Assembly: GCF_001680005.1 (NCBI RefSeq)
Contig: NC_033563.1
Span: 1,860,001 to 1,924,000, forward strand
Direction: 5' to 3'
DNA: 64,000 nt
DNA from: Plasmodium coatneyi
Lineage: Eukaryota; Apicomplexa; Aconoidasida; Haemosporida; Plasmodiidae
Part shown: piece after piece, positions 21,762 to 34,111 of the stretch
How positions within the stretch are numbered: the stretch's first letter is position 1
How the letters are laid out: each line of letters starts with the position of its first letter
Notes under the pieces: generated by a model
The model's input: only the letters and a program-made list of their open reading frames with translations
Told to the model about the DNA's origin: nothing
The model's database searches: none
Position numbers and translations under genes: made by a program

Positions 21762-24700
21762 TAGGGGACCTACCCTGAAAATGGATGGCGCTACAACGTA
21801 TTACCGATACCAGGCCATAAAAGGAACAGAAAATAATATTTTCATATTGAAATACTTTTATGAGTAGAAAATCGTGGGGTTTTGTGTCGAAGCGAATACG
21901 TGAGTTTTCGTGGAACATCTCCCTAGTGCAGATCTTGGTGGAAGTAGCAAATATTCAAATGAGAACTTTGAAGACTGAAGTGGAGAAGGGTTTTTTGTCA
22001 ACTGTGTTTGTACAAAAGTTAGCCGCTCCTAAGAGGCAACCGAAGGGTTTTAAAGCGGCTGGGGAAAGGGATTACGCAGTGTATTGCATATATTATTATG
22101 TGCATACATTGTGTAGTTCTTGCCCCCCTGGCCTACTCGAAAGGGAAACAGGTTAATATTCCTGTGCCATACGAATGGTATATAAAACGTAACGTTCAGT
22201 TCAGGGTTTTTTTGTAAAAAAAAACAGAAAGATGGTAACATATATAGCAAATGAACTCCTTAACATAGGTCTTACATTCGAGTTGCGTTATCTTTGCAAT
22301 TAACTTTACGGCAAACCTCGGAGTATCAATTTACTTGGAGAAGAGGTATGCTGAACCTGCATAATATCGGGGAAATGATTGCACATGTGAATCTGGGTTC
22401 TTGTGTGCAGTTTTTCCCTGACCCTTGTAGTAATAGTAATTCGTTTTTATGAATTATTCGAAGCGTAAGGACTATCCTTGAAAAAAGGAGGGAACAAGTA
22501 AATTTTGAAAATATGGGAGGAATTTCCTGTTCCAGCGGGGAATTTTCTTCCTCTTTATTTTCATATATGCTGAATACCATTGTTGTGCGTACCGAATAAC
22601 CGCATCAGGTCTCCAAGGTTAGCAGCCTCTGGTTAAATAGAACAATGTAAGTAAGGGAAGTAAGACAAATTGGATCCGTAACTTCGGGATAAGGATTGGC
22701 TCTGATGACATTAGAACAGGGAAGAAATGAAAATTGTAGAAAGGGAAGGTAGAGACGTATCTTCGGATTTACATCTGTTGGTATTTCTTTACTTTTCTTT
22801 TCTTCAGTTATCTTTTTGTCCTCTGTTCGCCTTCAATTAGGATTGACGTTTCGGCGTTAGTCCCTTTTGATAATAATGTTAACTCAGAACTGAAACGGAC
22901 AAGAGGAATTTGACTGTTTAAGACATAGCACTGTGAGAGCCCTTAGCGGGTATGTATATGTACGTATATACGTATAATGTATATATGTTTATGTGTATGT
23001 ACCCTTTTGGAGCACACTTGACGCAGTGTGATATCTGCCCAGTGCTTTTGAATAACTAGAATAGATGTAATTCAATAAATGCACAGGTAAATGGCAGAAG
23101 TAGTTGCTACAGCTTCTAATATTAGCCAAGTGTTTCGTCATTATGCGTGCCCTCTGATTCTTGCCACGGGTTTTTTGTAGTACTATGATTGGATGGTGTT
23201 TGTGTTAGCTAGGTGTTCTATCTGGCCCTCCATATGCCTAATATCGTAATATATTATTTTACCTATGGTTGAGATGACGGTTCGGTGCTTTTAATAATGA
23301 AGGTCACTTAGAGTAGATAAACAAAATTCCTGCTGTCCCTACTTGCAATCTAGCGAAACCACAACCAAGGAAAAATAGGCTTGGTTAAATCAGTTGGGTC
23401 ATAGAAGACCCTATTAAACTCGACTCCAGGTAGGCTCTGTAAAACGGCTTCCGATTGTGTAGCATAAGTGGGAGCGGAATTCTGAAAAATGTTTTCGCGC
23501 AAGTGAAATACCACTCCATCCAAAGTCCTTTTACTCATCCTTTAGTGTGGGGATCAAGGGAGCACGCATATACGCACGTACGTATGTATGTATGTATGCA
23601 CGTATGTACCTATGTACGTATGTGCGTATGTGCGTATATGTGTGTTCTTCCCCTTAATAGCATTATGTGGAGACACAGCCTAGTGGGGAGTTAATTTACA
23701 GCGCCGCTATATTTGCTTTTCATCTTTTATTTCGATAAACGGTGGAAGTCTAATATACGAATGGAGTTAGCAGACTCAAAGAGAACAGAAATCTCTTGTA
23801 GACTTTGCAATATAAGAAATGTCTGTTAAGGTAGCACTCCCTCCTATGGGGGAGTTGTATGGCCTGTAATTATCACCTCCTTATTCCTGCAAAAAAACGT
23901 CATGTGCGTGCAAATAAGGGGGGATAGGAAAAGAGTTATAATAGGGATAACTGGCTTGTGGCGGCCGAGCGTTTTAGCGACGTAGCTTTTTGATCATTTC
24001 GTAATATATCAGCATTTCCTATCATTGGGACGAAGAAGTCCCAAAGTGTCGGATTGTTCACCCGCTAACAGGGAACGTGAGCTGAGTTTCGGGGCAGTCA
24101 TGAGACTTTGCCCAGTTTTTAACCTACTGATGAAAATTGTTAATTCAAAAACGCATTGATACTGTGACGGTAATCCAACTTGGTACGAGAGGATAAGTTG
24201 GTTCAGACATATGGTACAGCAATTGGTTGAAAAGCCAGCGTTGCGAAGCTACGTCTGTTGGATAATGGCTGAATATATCTCAAGCCAGAATCCATGCCGA
24301 ATAAACATTACTGTAGGCGTGTTCTGTACGACCTGGCTTTTTTAAATGTTTAGCTGTATAAGCAAACAGGAAAAAGAATACATGTACGTTTCCCTACTTT
24401 TGTAGGATAACAGTATATTAGTAACCCATCCGCCGAAGTAGCCCTCAAAGTTGGAGCAAGAAGGAGGTTTGCACTGCGTTCAGAGTGACGGGTAGCTATC
24501 TATGGTAGAAGCAGCTATGTTCTATTTTTTCCAAACTGTAGAGTGACATCAAGTTTCCTTTTGCAGTATGGTAGAATGAGCGGTTTGTGGTGATGCTCAT
24601 ACTCTTCTGTATTTCTTTTTAGAGGTACGGTTGAGGGAGTGAAACCACCGGGTTGCCCTTTTTTCCATTTTTCAGCTGCTTGAGCTTAAGATGCTTTGCG

Positions 24701-24868
24701 GGCCTCCTTTGCTTGTGAAGATTGGGAGTAATGCTTTTCACCATAATTTTTAAAGTACGGAACGCAATTAGAAAATGCCTGTAGACGACTGGATATACCC
24801 TAGGTGCTGTAAACATGAAAGTAAACTTTGTTTTACGATCTGTTGAGGCTTATCCAAAGGTGTTTCAT
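20065..24868 (+). rRNA. 28S (large subunit) rRNA, strongly diverged, likely pseudogene
   Basis: Large-subunit landmarks run in the right order: AATTAAGCGGAAGAAAAGAA and TAACGGCGAGTGAACAAGG near 20105-20160; GACCCGAAAGGC near 21085; ACCTACCCTGAAAATGGATGG near 21770; GTTAACTCAGAACTGAAACGG near 22878; CTAGCGAAACCACAACCAAGG near 23351; ATAGGGATAACTGGCTTGTGG near 23941; GGTACGAGAGGAT near 24182; TGTTTTACGATCTGTTGAGG near 24829. Total length is about 4.8 kb, longer than usual for Plasmodium (roughly 3.8-4.2 kb from memory), because AT-rich stretches sit in the variable segments. Segments that hardly vary among eukaryotes are altered, including the helix 67-71 block near 23090, the peptidyl-transferase flank near 23990 and the sarcin-ricin loop flank. 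No 18S precedes it. It may be a third, very divergent expressed type; a decaying orphan unit seems more likely. Both ends are approximate. Confidence 0.8.
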
Positions 24869-27540
24869 TTTTTCCAACCAATTATTTAGCGCACTTTTAC
24901 TATTTGCGTATGCGCCTATGTAAGTTCCTTGGGACTTGCATATGGATGCATAAATAATACACCCCTACAAGTTTAAGTAAATCAACCTTTTGCTCATATG
25001 TGCTCCCCCAAGGGTACGTGTGCCGTGTGCACGATTGCGTTATGGCGTGCTTAGCGTATACGTGGCATGTACTTAGTACGTATGTTGGCCTTATATACGT
25101 GCTTGTATATTGCACATGTACCTATGTACCTATGTATGTCCTAATGTATGTACTTGTTATGTACTTTTATATGTGCTTGCATGCAATTATGTACGTACTT
25201 CACTATATGGCTGTGCGAGAGCTCTTATTGTTTGAATGGCTGCACTCATGTACCCATTACTTATATTATGTGTTTGGTTATATGGGAATATTTTCATATA
25301 TATCAAGTATATGTGCTTTTATATGCACTGAAGCATGGGCGTCTGTGTGTGCCGTTGCATGAAAACGTACGTATACATCTGCGGAAACATTTACCCTTAC
25401 GCATGGAATTATGTATGCACTTGTATATGCCCTTATATCTGTGCTTATGCATGCACGTATTTATGCAGCAGTGTATATACCCCCTTGCGTATGCCTCCAC
25501 GTGCGCTTTTTACAAACGCATTGGTGTAATGTAGGAGGTGAAAGAAGGAGAAAAAGAGTAAATGGGTGTTGTCTATATGCCTGTTGATGTTCCTGATATT
25601 CTGGTGAAGCGGTGGTCCTTTGAGGTGGGGGGGATTCTTCACTCAAGAAGTACAAAGCTATTGAATGGACAGACTTTCCACATTTAATGGAGCAAAAACG
25701 GGTTTATATATATACATATGATATGTATATGTGCCTTTAGCACTTCCTTTCAGGGTCAAGTCACAGCACCCACTCCATGGGTTGCAATTTGAAGCATGTT
25801 TGCGCAGTACATATTTTTTCATCCAATATAAAAATGTAGCGTTTCTTTTGCGCCATATGTGCATTTATATACGTTCATCTGATATGCATATATATAAGGG
25901 TATAACCCACCCTATTGCGCGAAAAAGAACGTGTAAAGGTGGGGGGTAGATTAATCAATTTTTTTTTTTTTTAAGTTCCTTAGGTATTCAAATGTTTAAA
26001 AAAAAAATGCGTTCTTTAACTCCTTGTCTTTGTAAATTTCATCATTTTTAAGGTACTTCCTTTAAAAATTTCTCACGGAAAAATTTCATGCTTTGTTTCC
26101 CACTTGGTAGACAGCTTACGAGATGTATATTTTAAGGCATATATTTGACATTTATTTTTATTTTATTTTTTTCGTATGCGCTTGGGGTTGCAAAAAATTG
26201 TTTCATAAATTAAGGGAATGACTTATATATTTGTGTTATATACGCTCAGGTGCCAAAGTGTTATGTGTCTGTTACCTAATTTTTTACATTTCCTACAAAA
26301 ATGTACATATGTATGTGGGTTTGATCGTGGGGAGTGTCATTTTAAGGAACAATTTGTGAAGACGTTTCCCTTCCCTTCTTTTTTTTTTTTCGCCTCTGTT
26401 TATGCAAAATGGCCTTTTTTAAAATCACACAGAAGTGTGAAGTGATTTCCGAATAAATATAAAAGATCCATGGAGGGAGGAAAAATCACCTCATTTTTAT
26501 TTCAGTGGAAATTTTTTTTCCTTTTTTAAGGCATATGTTAACCAAAACATTTGTGAAGTCCACTGCGTGTGAGAAACCTTTAACAATAAACTCTTATGTT
26601 AGTGCTTAAACAATTTTCTGTTCCATATTTTTTCGCCTGATCGTTTTGTCCAGCCATTTAAGCTAATACATTTACCTTATTTACGCTGCTGCGGAGAGGT
26701 AGTTACATAGTTACATATGTTAATCATCGTAAGCATGATGGAGGAGTAAGACAAAGGGTGAAAAGGAAAGAGATTTGGCAACTTTTGCCGTGTTGTCTAA
26801 ATTATGTACATGCACATTGGTTTCTATTAAGCCACATATATGTACATAAATATATGCATATTTATCAGTTACCGCGTATGAGCGTCTTTTTAATCAATAT
26901 TGAAAAATTTTTAATTTGTCTTTTAACGAAAACAAAAAAAAAAAAAGTAAGGAAAGGGGGCGCGAAGGTTGTAGTGTATACTATATACCCTTTCCCCAAA
27001 TACTAAACAAGTGGTAAAGGCGAACAAATAAGAGTAGCGATGAGCACATGGGGATACGCGTATCAAAAAAAAAATATATTAAGTTAAAAGATAACTTAAA
27101 TTGACGAATTAGCGTTACGCTTTGATATATAGAATGATACACATAATTTACAAAGAAAGAGTTATTTTTCCGCGATTGTCACACAGTTACAGTGGATGCG
27201 TCTACACCGTATAACATGTGGCACATGCTACCTGCTACCTTTGTTCATTCTTATGAGGGTCCACTGAGCGTAAATATCCCCTTGCACTATTTTTATGCTC
27301 ACTCTTTTTGTTTTAAATATTACATGACACAGTTGGAACGTTCCAAAATGTCTATATGTAATACGAGCAAAAAACCATCGTTTCTGTGCATCCCCTTCTT
27401 TTGATATAACACAGGCGGGGTATTATGTTCTCTCTTTTTGAACTTTCCATTTCATGTATGCACGACTATAGCGGCTAGCTGGGCGACCTCCGCATACATG
27501 TCGATTAAGTAACAAAGTGCTCAGGCTTATACAAACTTAT
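24869..27540. other. 3' flank of rRNA unit, degenerate TATG/GTAC-rich spacer
   Basis: From about 24,900 to 25,520 the sequence is a loose run of short TATGTAC/TGCTTATATG-type words, an old microsatellite-like spacer. After 25,650 it turns into ordinary AT-rich intergenic DNA with T runs. Overlapping open frames here (Cys/Tyr/Met-rich) come from the repeat and are not taken as genes. Confidence 0.45.
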
Positions 27541-29819
27541 TTAACATTCCAAATTCTGTTGGTCAGTTTGATTGTCACTTTGTTCGTCAGTTTTATAATT
27601 ATTTTGGTGTGCATTTTTTATAGCCGTTTTTTTACCTCCCGGTGCGGTCCGCTCTGCAGCCTGCTCCCCTTTCTTAGACGCATTCGTCAAGATCATCCAC
27701 TTCTTCTCCGAGAGCCATTCATTTTTCAGCGAATCCAAATATTCGTCCAAAATTTGGAACTTTTCCTGCTTCCACTTATCCCAATTTATCCAGCCTTCGC
27801 CTTCCAAGCACATATTTTCTTTTTCCTTTAGCCAATTCCTTATGGCGGTGATTTCCAATTCATTTCTTGTAATCCATTTGATCCATTCGTTTTTCTCTTT
27901 GCGTTGAAAACATTTTGTCCATTTCCGACTTTCCCATTGTTCCCACTTTTCTTCTTCGTGCACTTTCCATTCTTGTGATATCCATTCTGTCATTTTGCTG
28001 GATTTCCATTTATTCCATTGAGTACGTATCCAATGATAATACAATTTTTCATACGAATCTATGAGGTCAATCCAGGTTCGCTTATTATAAGGTTTCCAAT
28101 TTGCGTCCAACCACTTACTCCACTGTTCTTCATTCTCCAAATCTTTTAACCTAATAATGCCCTCATTAATATCTTCCAAAGTGTATATATTCCACGATAT
28201 CCATTTTTCCTTTATCCTATTCAGGATATTTTCAAAAACTACATTTTTCTGTAGGATCCACTGGTTGTTTTCATTCGCTAGTGAAACTTTCCAGGCACTG
28301 TATTCTTTGTCCAAGTTTTTTTTCCAATTTTCCAATTGTTGTATTTTCCATTCCTCCGAGTGTTCTTCTATTTTGGGTTTTTCCGAGTCTTCTTTGCTGT
28401 CCCCTTTTCTGTCACCTTTTTTTTTTTTTCCTTGGGATGGCCGCGTTTTAGCTGCTAATAATTTTGCCCTAATTTTATTCATTTGTGAGCGTATTTTTAG
28501 CCTCAATGAGAATACAGCATTGTGCATAAAATTTTGGAAGTGGGACTTTGCACCCCCTTTCGCTTCCTGTACGTCGGGTGTGACTTTTTTTTCTATTGCT
28601 GCATTGGGAATTTCCTTTGCAACTTCTGCGGGAGGTTTTTCTGTTGTTTGTGTAGGAGATTTATTGGTTCTTAACGTGGGAATCCCTTTGAATATTTCCT
28701 TAGTCGTTTTCTTTGCTTCTATGCTAAGCGATTTATTTGGTGCCACGTTAGGCGATTTTTTTGTTGCTAAGCTTGGACACTGTTCGGATTTTGCTTTGGG
28801 AGGCTTCTTTTTGGATTCATCGCTTGGAGAGTTCTTCGTTATTCTGTTTAATGATTTTCTAGTTCCATAAATTGGCGATTTTTTTTTCATCAGATTAAGT
28901 AACCTTTCGGTGGTTACGTTGGGGCAGGTTTCGCTATCTATGTTACCTTGGCTAGGTGTAATTATCTTAGAAAATTTGGATCTATTCTGTATTGGAAATT
29001 TCGATTTTGGGAGTTTTCCAAATTTGTCTTTTGTTGTATGTGTAAAATTTTCTCTTTCAAAGTTGGGGAAGTTATCTCCTGGATTATTTGAAAATGTATG
29101 GTCATCTATTTTTGTAAATTTTTCGTTGGTTATGTTTGGAGAATATTCGCCTATTACGTGAGAAAAAATCTGATCGGTTATGTTAGAATTAGGTGCATTT
29201 TCTATGTCTGGAAAATTTGTATTTACAATTTGGTCGACAATTTTGTTTGTTTGGTTGTAATCTTTATCGTTGGATGAGTTTGCACTTGTATCATTTTTTT
29301 TAATTTCCTCAAAATCGGTGTACGACGAGTCATGGTATCTACGAAGTTCCCTTCTTCTAGAGGAATTCTACAAAGGGGGGGGGAAATATTAACGCAAATG
29401 GTAAGGTGTACGTTGCTATGGTTACTCCATCGATGGAATTGTTTTTATTATTGCAATATTGCCAGTTTGAATGTATCGTTTACGTAGAGGGAGTCATGTA
29501 GATGTGAGCGCGGGTATATGTACAGCTTTGCAAAATTGACAGATATATAACAAGGACGTGTAGCATATGCGTGTACGTATGTACAGATAAACAATACCGC
29601 GCATAGTATCCTTACCGTTTTAATAAAGCACGTTATACCATAGTGTAAAACAGTAGACAGTGCTATACACATGTAGTATAATGAAGGATTGGGGTTACTG
29701 ACTCCATATATTTCAGGATTCTTGGATAAAAGTGAACTATATGGAGAAGAAGATTCCTTTTTTATAAAATTATCATTTTTGAGAATTGGAAACCAACTTT
29801 CTTCGAGACGCTCAATCAT
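27541..29819 (-). CDS. tryptophan-rich antigen (Pv-fam-a/TRAg type), 676 aa
   Basis: Two exons on the minus strand, phase 0: 29819-29616 and 29367-27541. Exon 1 (68 aa) starts MIERLEESWFPILK and ends with a hydrophobic segment (about 46-66), as in this family. The first part of exon 2 is Asn/Thr/Lys-rich with loose NFPNFE- and KFTKI-like repeats, then Lys-Ser-Pro units (KKSPIYG, TKKSPNV, TNKSPTQ). Residues about 405-630 are the diagnostic tryptophan-rich domain, with about 30 Trp, mostly paired in helical spacing (WKIQQLENWKK, WIRTQWNKWK, GWINWDKWK). The tail is Gln/Asn/Asp-rich. Members are known as merozoite- or red-cell-binding antigens in vivax-type parasites; which role this one has is not shown. 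I see no canonical PEXEL after the hydrophobic segment. Confidence 0.92.
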
Positions 29820-32639
29820 TGTGTCAAAAAAAAAAAAAGAAACTTTCAATAAAAATAAAATAATTTTATTATTTCTACTTAAAAATAATTTCCGGTGATG
29901 ACATTTCGAGGGACAGCAAAATGGGGGCTCCCATAGACAGGCCCACAACAAAAAAAAAAGGAAGAATAAGCAGGGGGGGCGGAGCTAACATCGGATAAAA
30001 ATGAAATTAACAAACGGGCACACTGCAAAGATCGACTATCTCAAAAACGGACAGGCGCAGGGTCGCACAGGTGAGGAGGGCTAGAGCCATAAAAACTAAA
30101 AATCATAAACCGAAGAGAATAAAACGAAAGTTATTCACAAAAAAGTACAAAACTAAAAAGGCATAATACTAAAAAGGCATAATACTAAAAAGGCATAAAA
30201 CTAAAAAGGCATAAAACTAAAAAGGCATAAAACTAAAAAGGCATAAAACTAAAAAGGCATAAAACTAAAAAGGCATAAAACTAAAAAGGCATAAAACACA
30301 AAAAAAAAAATGGGAAGAACCCCAAAAAAGGTGAAAGAAAAAATTATATAAGGAGGTGCCATCAATACCGTTGCTCCTGCACACGCTGAATTTTCATTTG
30401 TTGTACTTTTCATTTTTGTTATATTTTCTGCAAGAAAAAATTATATATATAAAATTAACGAAAATCGCGTTTTTTTTTGTAGGAACATATAAATTCCTCT
30501 TTTTTATGTTTTCATATTTATACCCAAAATTTATATAATATAAAATGCATAGTATTAGCGATTGTAAAGAGATTTATTCTGCTATAACGCACAGAAGTGA
30601 AATAAAAAAAAAAAAGGCGAGGGGTCTGGAGGAGCAATTATATGTGTTTGCTAATAATTTGTAGTAAAAAATGAATTGAAAACCTTTTATCTCTTTTAGC
30701 TTCTATGCAAAATGTATATATAATGCATAATGTACTTTTTTTAAATAACTCCCCTGCTTCTTCTCTACCTTAAATTTCTTACTTTTTGTTAAAATAGAAA
30801 AGTTAACGCGTTCGTAGTAATTTTTTACTTCCTATAGTTTATTTTTACGAATATATTTCTCCAAAGTTAAAGGTTTCGCCATTTTGTTGCAACTTTTTTT
30901 TTTTTTTTTTCGTTCTTTTGGCAATAAGTTACTACTTCAGGGCAAAGGGAAAAATTAGGATGAATAGTGTGTGCATTGTAATATATATACCTCTTCATCT
31001 GTGAATACTTTTTAAAACTAAGAAGGTAAGACTTTGTTATGAGGGTTATATTCCCTAGAGGAAACAATTAACATGAATGTTTTTTCTTTTTTTTTTTCAC
31101 CTATTTTTTCCTTTTCAGTGTATTTTTACTCTCTTACGCATTTTTTCATAACGCTCGAATAACATTACACATGTAAGTGTTACTCCGTTGGTAATGTAGC
31201 AAAAAGATACGTTTAAAATTTTTGTTTCAAATGTAGAAGTGGGTTTTATTTTATAAGGCAAATTTGTTCATGCATAATGTTTGCATAATTTTGCATTTTT
31301 TTTTTTTTTTTCTTCTTTATTGATTATAACGAATTTGGTCTAGCTCACTTACGTATTATACATGGCAAGAGCGTGAGAACATTTAGAAAACGTCCACCTT
31401 GTGCTAAAACTGAGGTTGTATGGTACACATTAGAAAAAAAAAAAATTACATTTATAATTTATTTTGGCCAAAAGGGGGGTAAAGCCAAATAAGAGATGCC
31501 ACAGAAGGTGCTCATTAATGACACAAATAGTTTTACATAAAAATAAGTATACAAAGACGTGTTTGTTTAATTTTTCAATAAGGAACTTTTTCCCATATGA
31601 ATAACCCATACTTTCACATCCTGTTTCGCACTCGAGGCTAAGCTTCAAAAAAAAAAAAAATCTACTATCTTGTGAAAGGAGTTAGGGTGGAAAAAGTGGG
31701 GTGTGTTCTTAGTAAAAGAGCCCCGTTAAGTTTCGCCGTTCATTTATGTGTAATGCGAAATGTGTATAAAAAATGCGCACACATGTAAATATTTGCAACA
31801 TTATCTTGCGCACTGTTACTAGGTCATGTGATAAGGGAATAACTGCGCTTTGCACAAGTTGGCCAATTTTGTGAAGTACATCTAGGAGTAAGCATATGAT
31901 AAATATGCGGGCAAAACTGCTTTAATTAAATTACTACACTGCTATACTAAAGGCTGCTTATAAAATGTGTATGGTTTTTTCGATCACGCTAAGAATTAAA
32001 GCAACATATTGTTACCCCTTAAATTAGAAAATTTCCTTTTTATGTGCAAAAGATTTCGGTTAAATAAAACACCTTTTGGTACATATTCCTTAAAATAGAA
32101 GATGCTATATTATTTTGTCAGAGACCTTAGGGATGATCAACCGACGACCGATGGTTAGTCTCCTTCTCATTGTATAGCACTTTTAAATAGCAACAATAAT
32201 GGGGTGGGCTAATTTGTTATAAAGATTACATATATTCTTGTAAGCATTAAATGGGCATGCGCGGTGCCCCATATTTACATTTTCCTAACAAGACATATGG
32301 AAAGATGAGGTTTGGCATATTTCTTGTTAGTGCTTTTTTTTTATAATGTAATTTAATGACATATTTTTAAGTTTTTCTGTCTCTTTTTCCCTTTCGTGTT
32401 TTTGGCAAAAGGCGCGAACTTTTGTTCTTGATGGGGTAGCATAATGAGCCTGATTTTGGCATTCATGCATTTTGGGCGCATCAATTCAGAGATATGAAGA
32501 AGAATATCATCTAAAAAAATGGTGGCAACAAAAAAGGTATACAAAAAAATGTTTGTACTTTTTTTTTGCATGTACATTTTTTAAATCAAAATAGGTACGT
32601 ATGTTTTGAATTTCTTTTTCTGAGTAGCGTCGCCTCTTT

Positions 32640-32674
<35 letters not shown>

Positions 32675-34111
32675 CACTCTTTAAAAATAGGCAGTATGTT
32701 CTATGTTTACTTCGTTAAAATGCAACAGCGGAGGGGGAGCGCGCTTTATAGGTAAAAATTGATGTAAGGAGAAATTATTTAATTATGTAATATAAAATGC
32801 AGTACCACATAATACAATATAATAGGAGCATTATATGCGCGGCGTTAAAACTCGTATCCAACATTGCTTCTTGTGACAGCCACAAGGCCATAATCTATTT
32901 ATTATACATTGCAGTTACGTAGTATTATGCAGTTATGCAATGCAGTATTTTATTATATATTATGTGTTGCTTGAAGGTATTATACCTTATAACCAGCGCT
33001 GCGCATTGCCCTTTAGGGAAACCCCGCAAAAAAATAACGGCTCCTACTTTCTGGCACCGATGCGCGGGGTCATAAAAAAAAAAAAGAAAGTAAATTCGTT
33101 AATGCAACAAGATTTATTAAAATATGTATCTCTAATGAGGAATCGACATTTATTTTTACAATTCTCTGACGCGACAATTTTGTTTAAGCTTTTATAGGAG
33201 GAAGTATTTTCTTTGGTTTTGTATGATAGCGCGCACGGTTCCTACAAATTGGTGCCTCTACAGATATATACTTGTTTGTATTGATTTTATTTGTGCTTTT
33301 TTCGCGTTATTATTTCTTGTCACTCATTTTATTAATATATTATGAACAACAAAAATGAGCTGTAAGATATAAGCTGCTACGCATATGAATTTTTATTAAT
33401 TCCTGGTATATGCATATTATTTGTCTGTTTACAAATTAAATAAAGATACCGCATCTGGCATACATTTTGTAACGCAATAAAATAATGTAATTAAATTATT
33501 TTAACAGAAAAAATATCTTCCTCTAGTTCGTCCTATTTTATGGCTGATTCTATAGAATTAAATAATTTATATTTTTTTAAATAAAAAAAATGTTGATGTT
33601 TTTTTGCGTATAAACTTATATTAAACATTTTCAGCAGCATTATATATTTTTATTTTAAGAAATGATTTATGCGAGAAATAAAGAAAAAATTTATATACAT
33701 ATAATTTATTAGTTAAGTACATTTCGTATAAGTTAATTTTCGCATGTTTTTAATAGTTTATTCGTAGCCATTTCATGATTTGCAGAATCGTTCTTTAAAC
33801 TATATATTTGTTGTTACCATATTTACGAATCGTAATTAAAGAGGCTGCTGCTATGCTTACGTTGTATAGAAGACGTGAAGGCATTAGAAAATATAATAAT
33901 AGGGTTTAAAAGAAACCGTTTAACTTTTTTATTGTACTTATATTCTAAGGTATACTATTACGTATATATATATGTCCGTATATATATGTATAAGCATATA
34001 AATTTTGTACAGCACCTTATAGCGTATATATAGATATATTATATTACCACTTAATTTACCCCTCATATGCGATGACCTTTTTAGCTCGAAGTTTTCACAT
34101 CAGCTGCAGAT
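29820..34111. other. 4.3 kb AT-rich intergenic region
   Basis: This separates the tryptophan-rich antigen (minus, 5' end here) from the first exported gene (plus, 5' start here), so it holds two divergent upstream regions. It contains a 16-nt tandem repeat at 30153, T runs at 30896 and 32641-32672, and very AT-rich DNA from 33,300 on. I find no exon pair with a hydrophobic leader and PEXEL, and no pir-like or SICAvar-like frame. Confidence 0.4.
30153..30297 (+). repeat. 16-nt tandem repeat, 9 copies
   Basis: The unit is ctaaaaaggcataaaa; the first two copies have a t in place of one a. It lies upstream of the tryptophan-rich antigen start, about 0.33 kb from its ATG, within the likely promoter or 5' untranslated region. 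Confidence 0.92.

Noticed and set aside
20469..25655. Many short open frames over the rRNA unit and its 3' spacer
   Set aside because: They overlap recognisable 28S sequence or simple TATG/GTAC-type repeats and show no protein motif.
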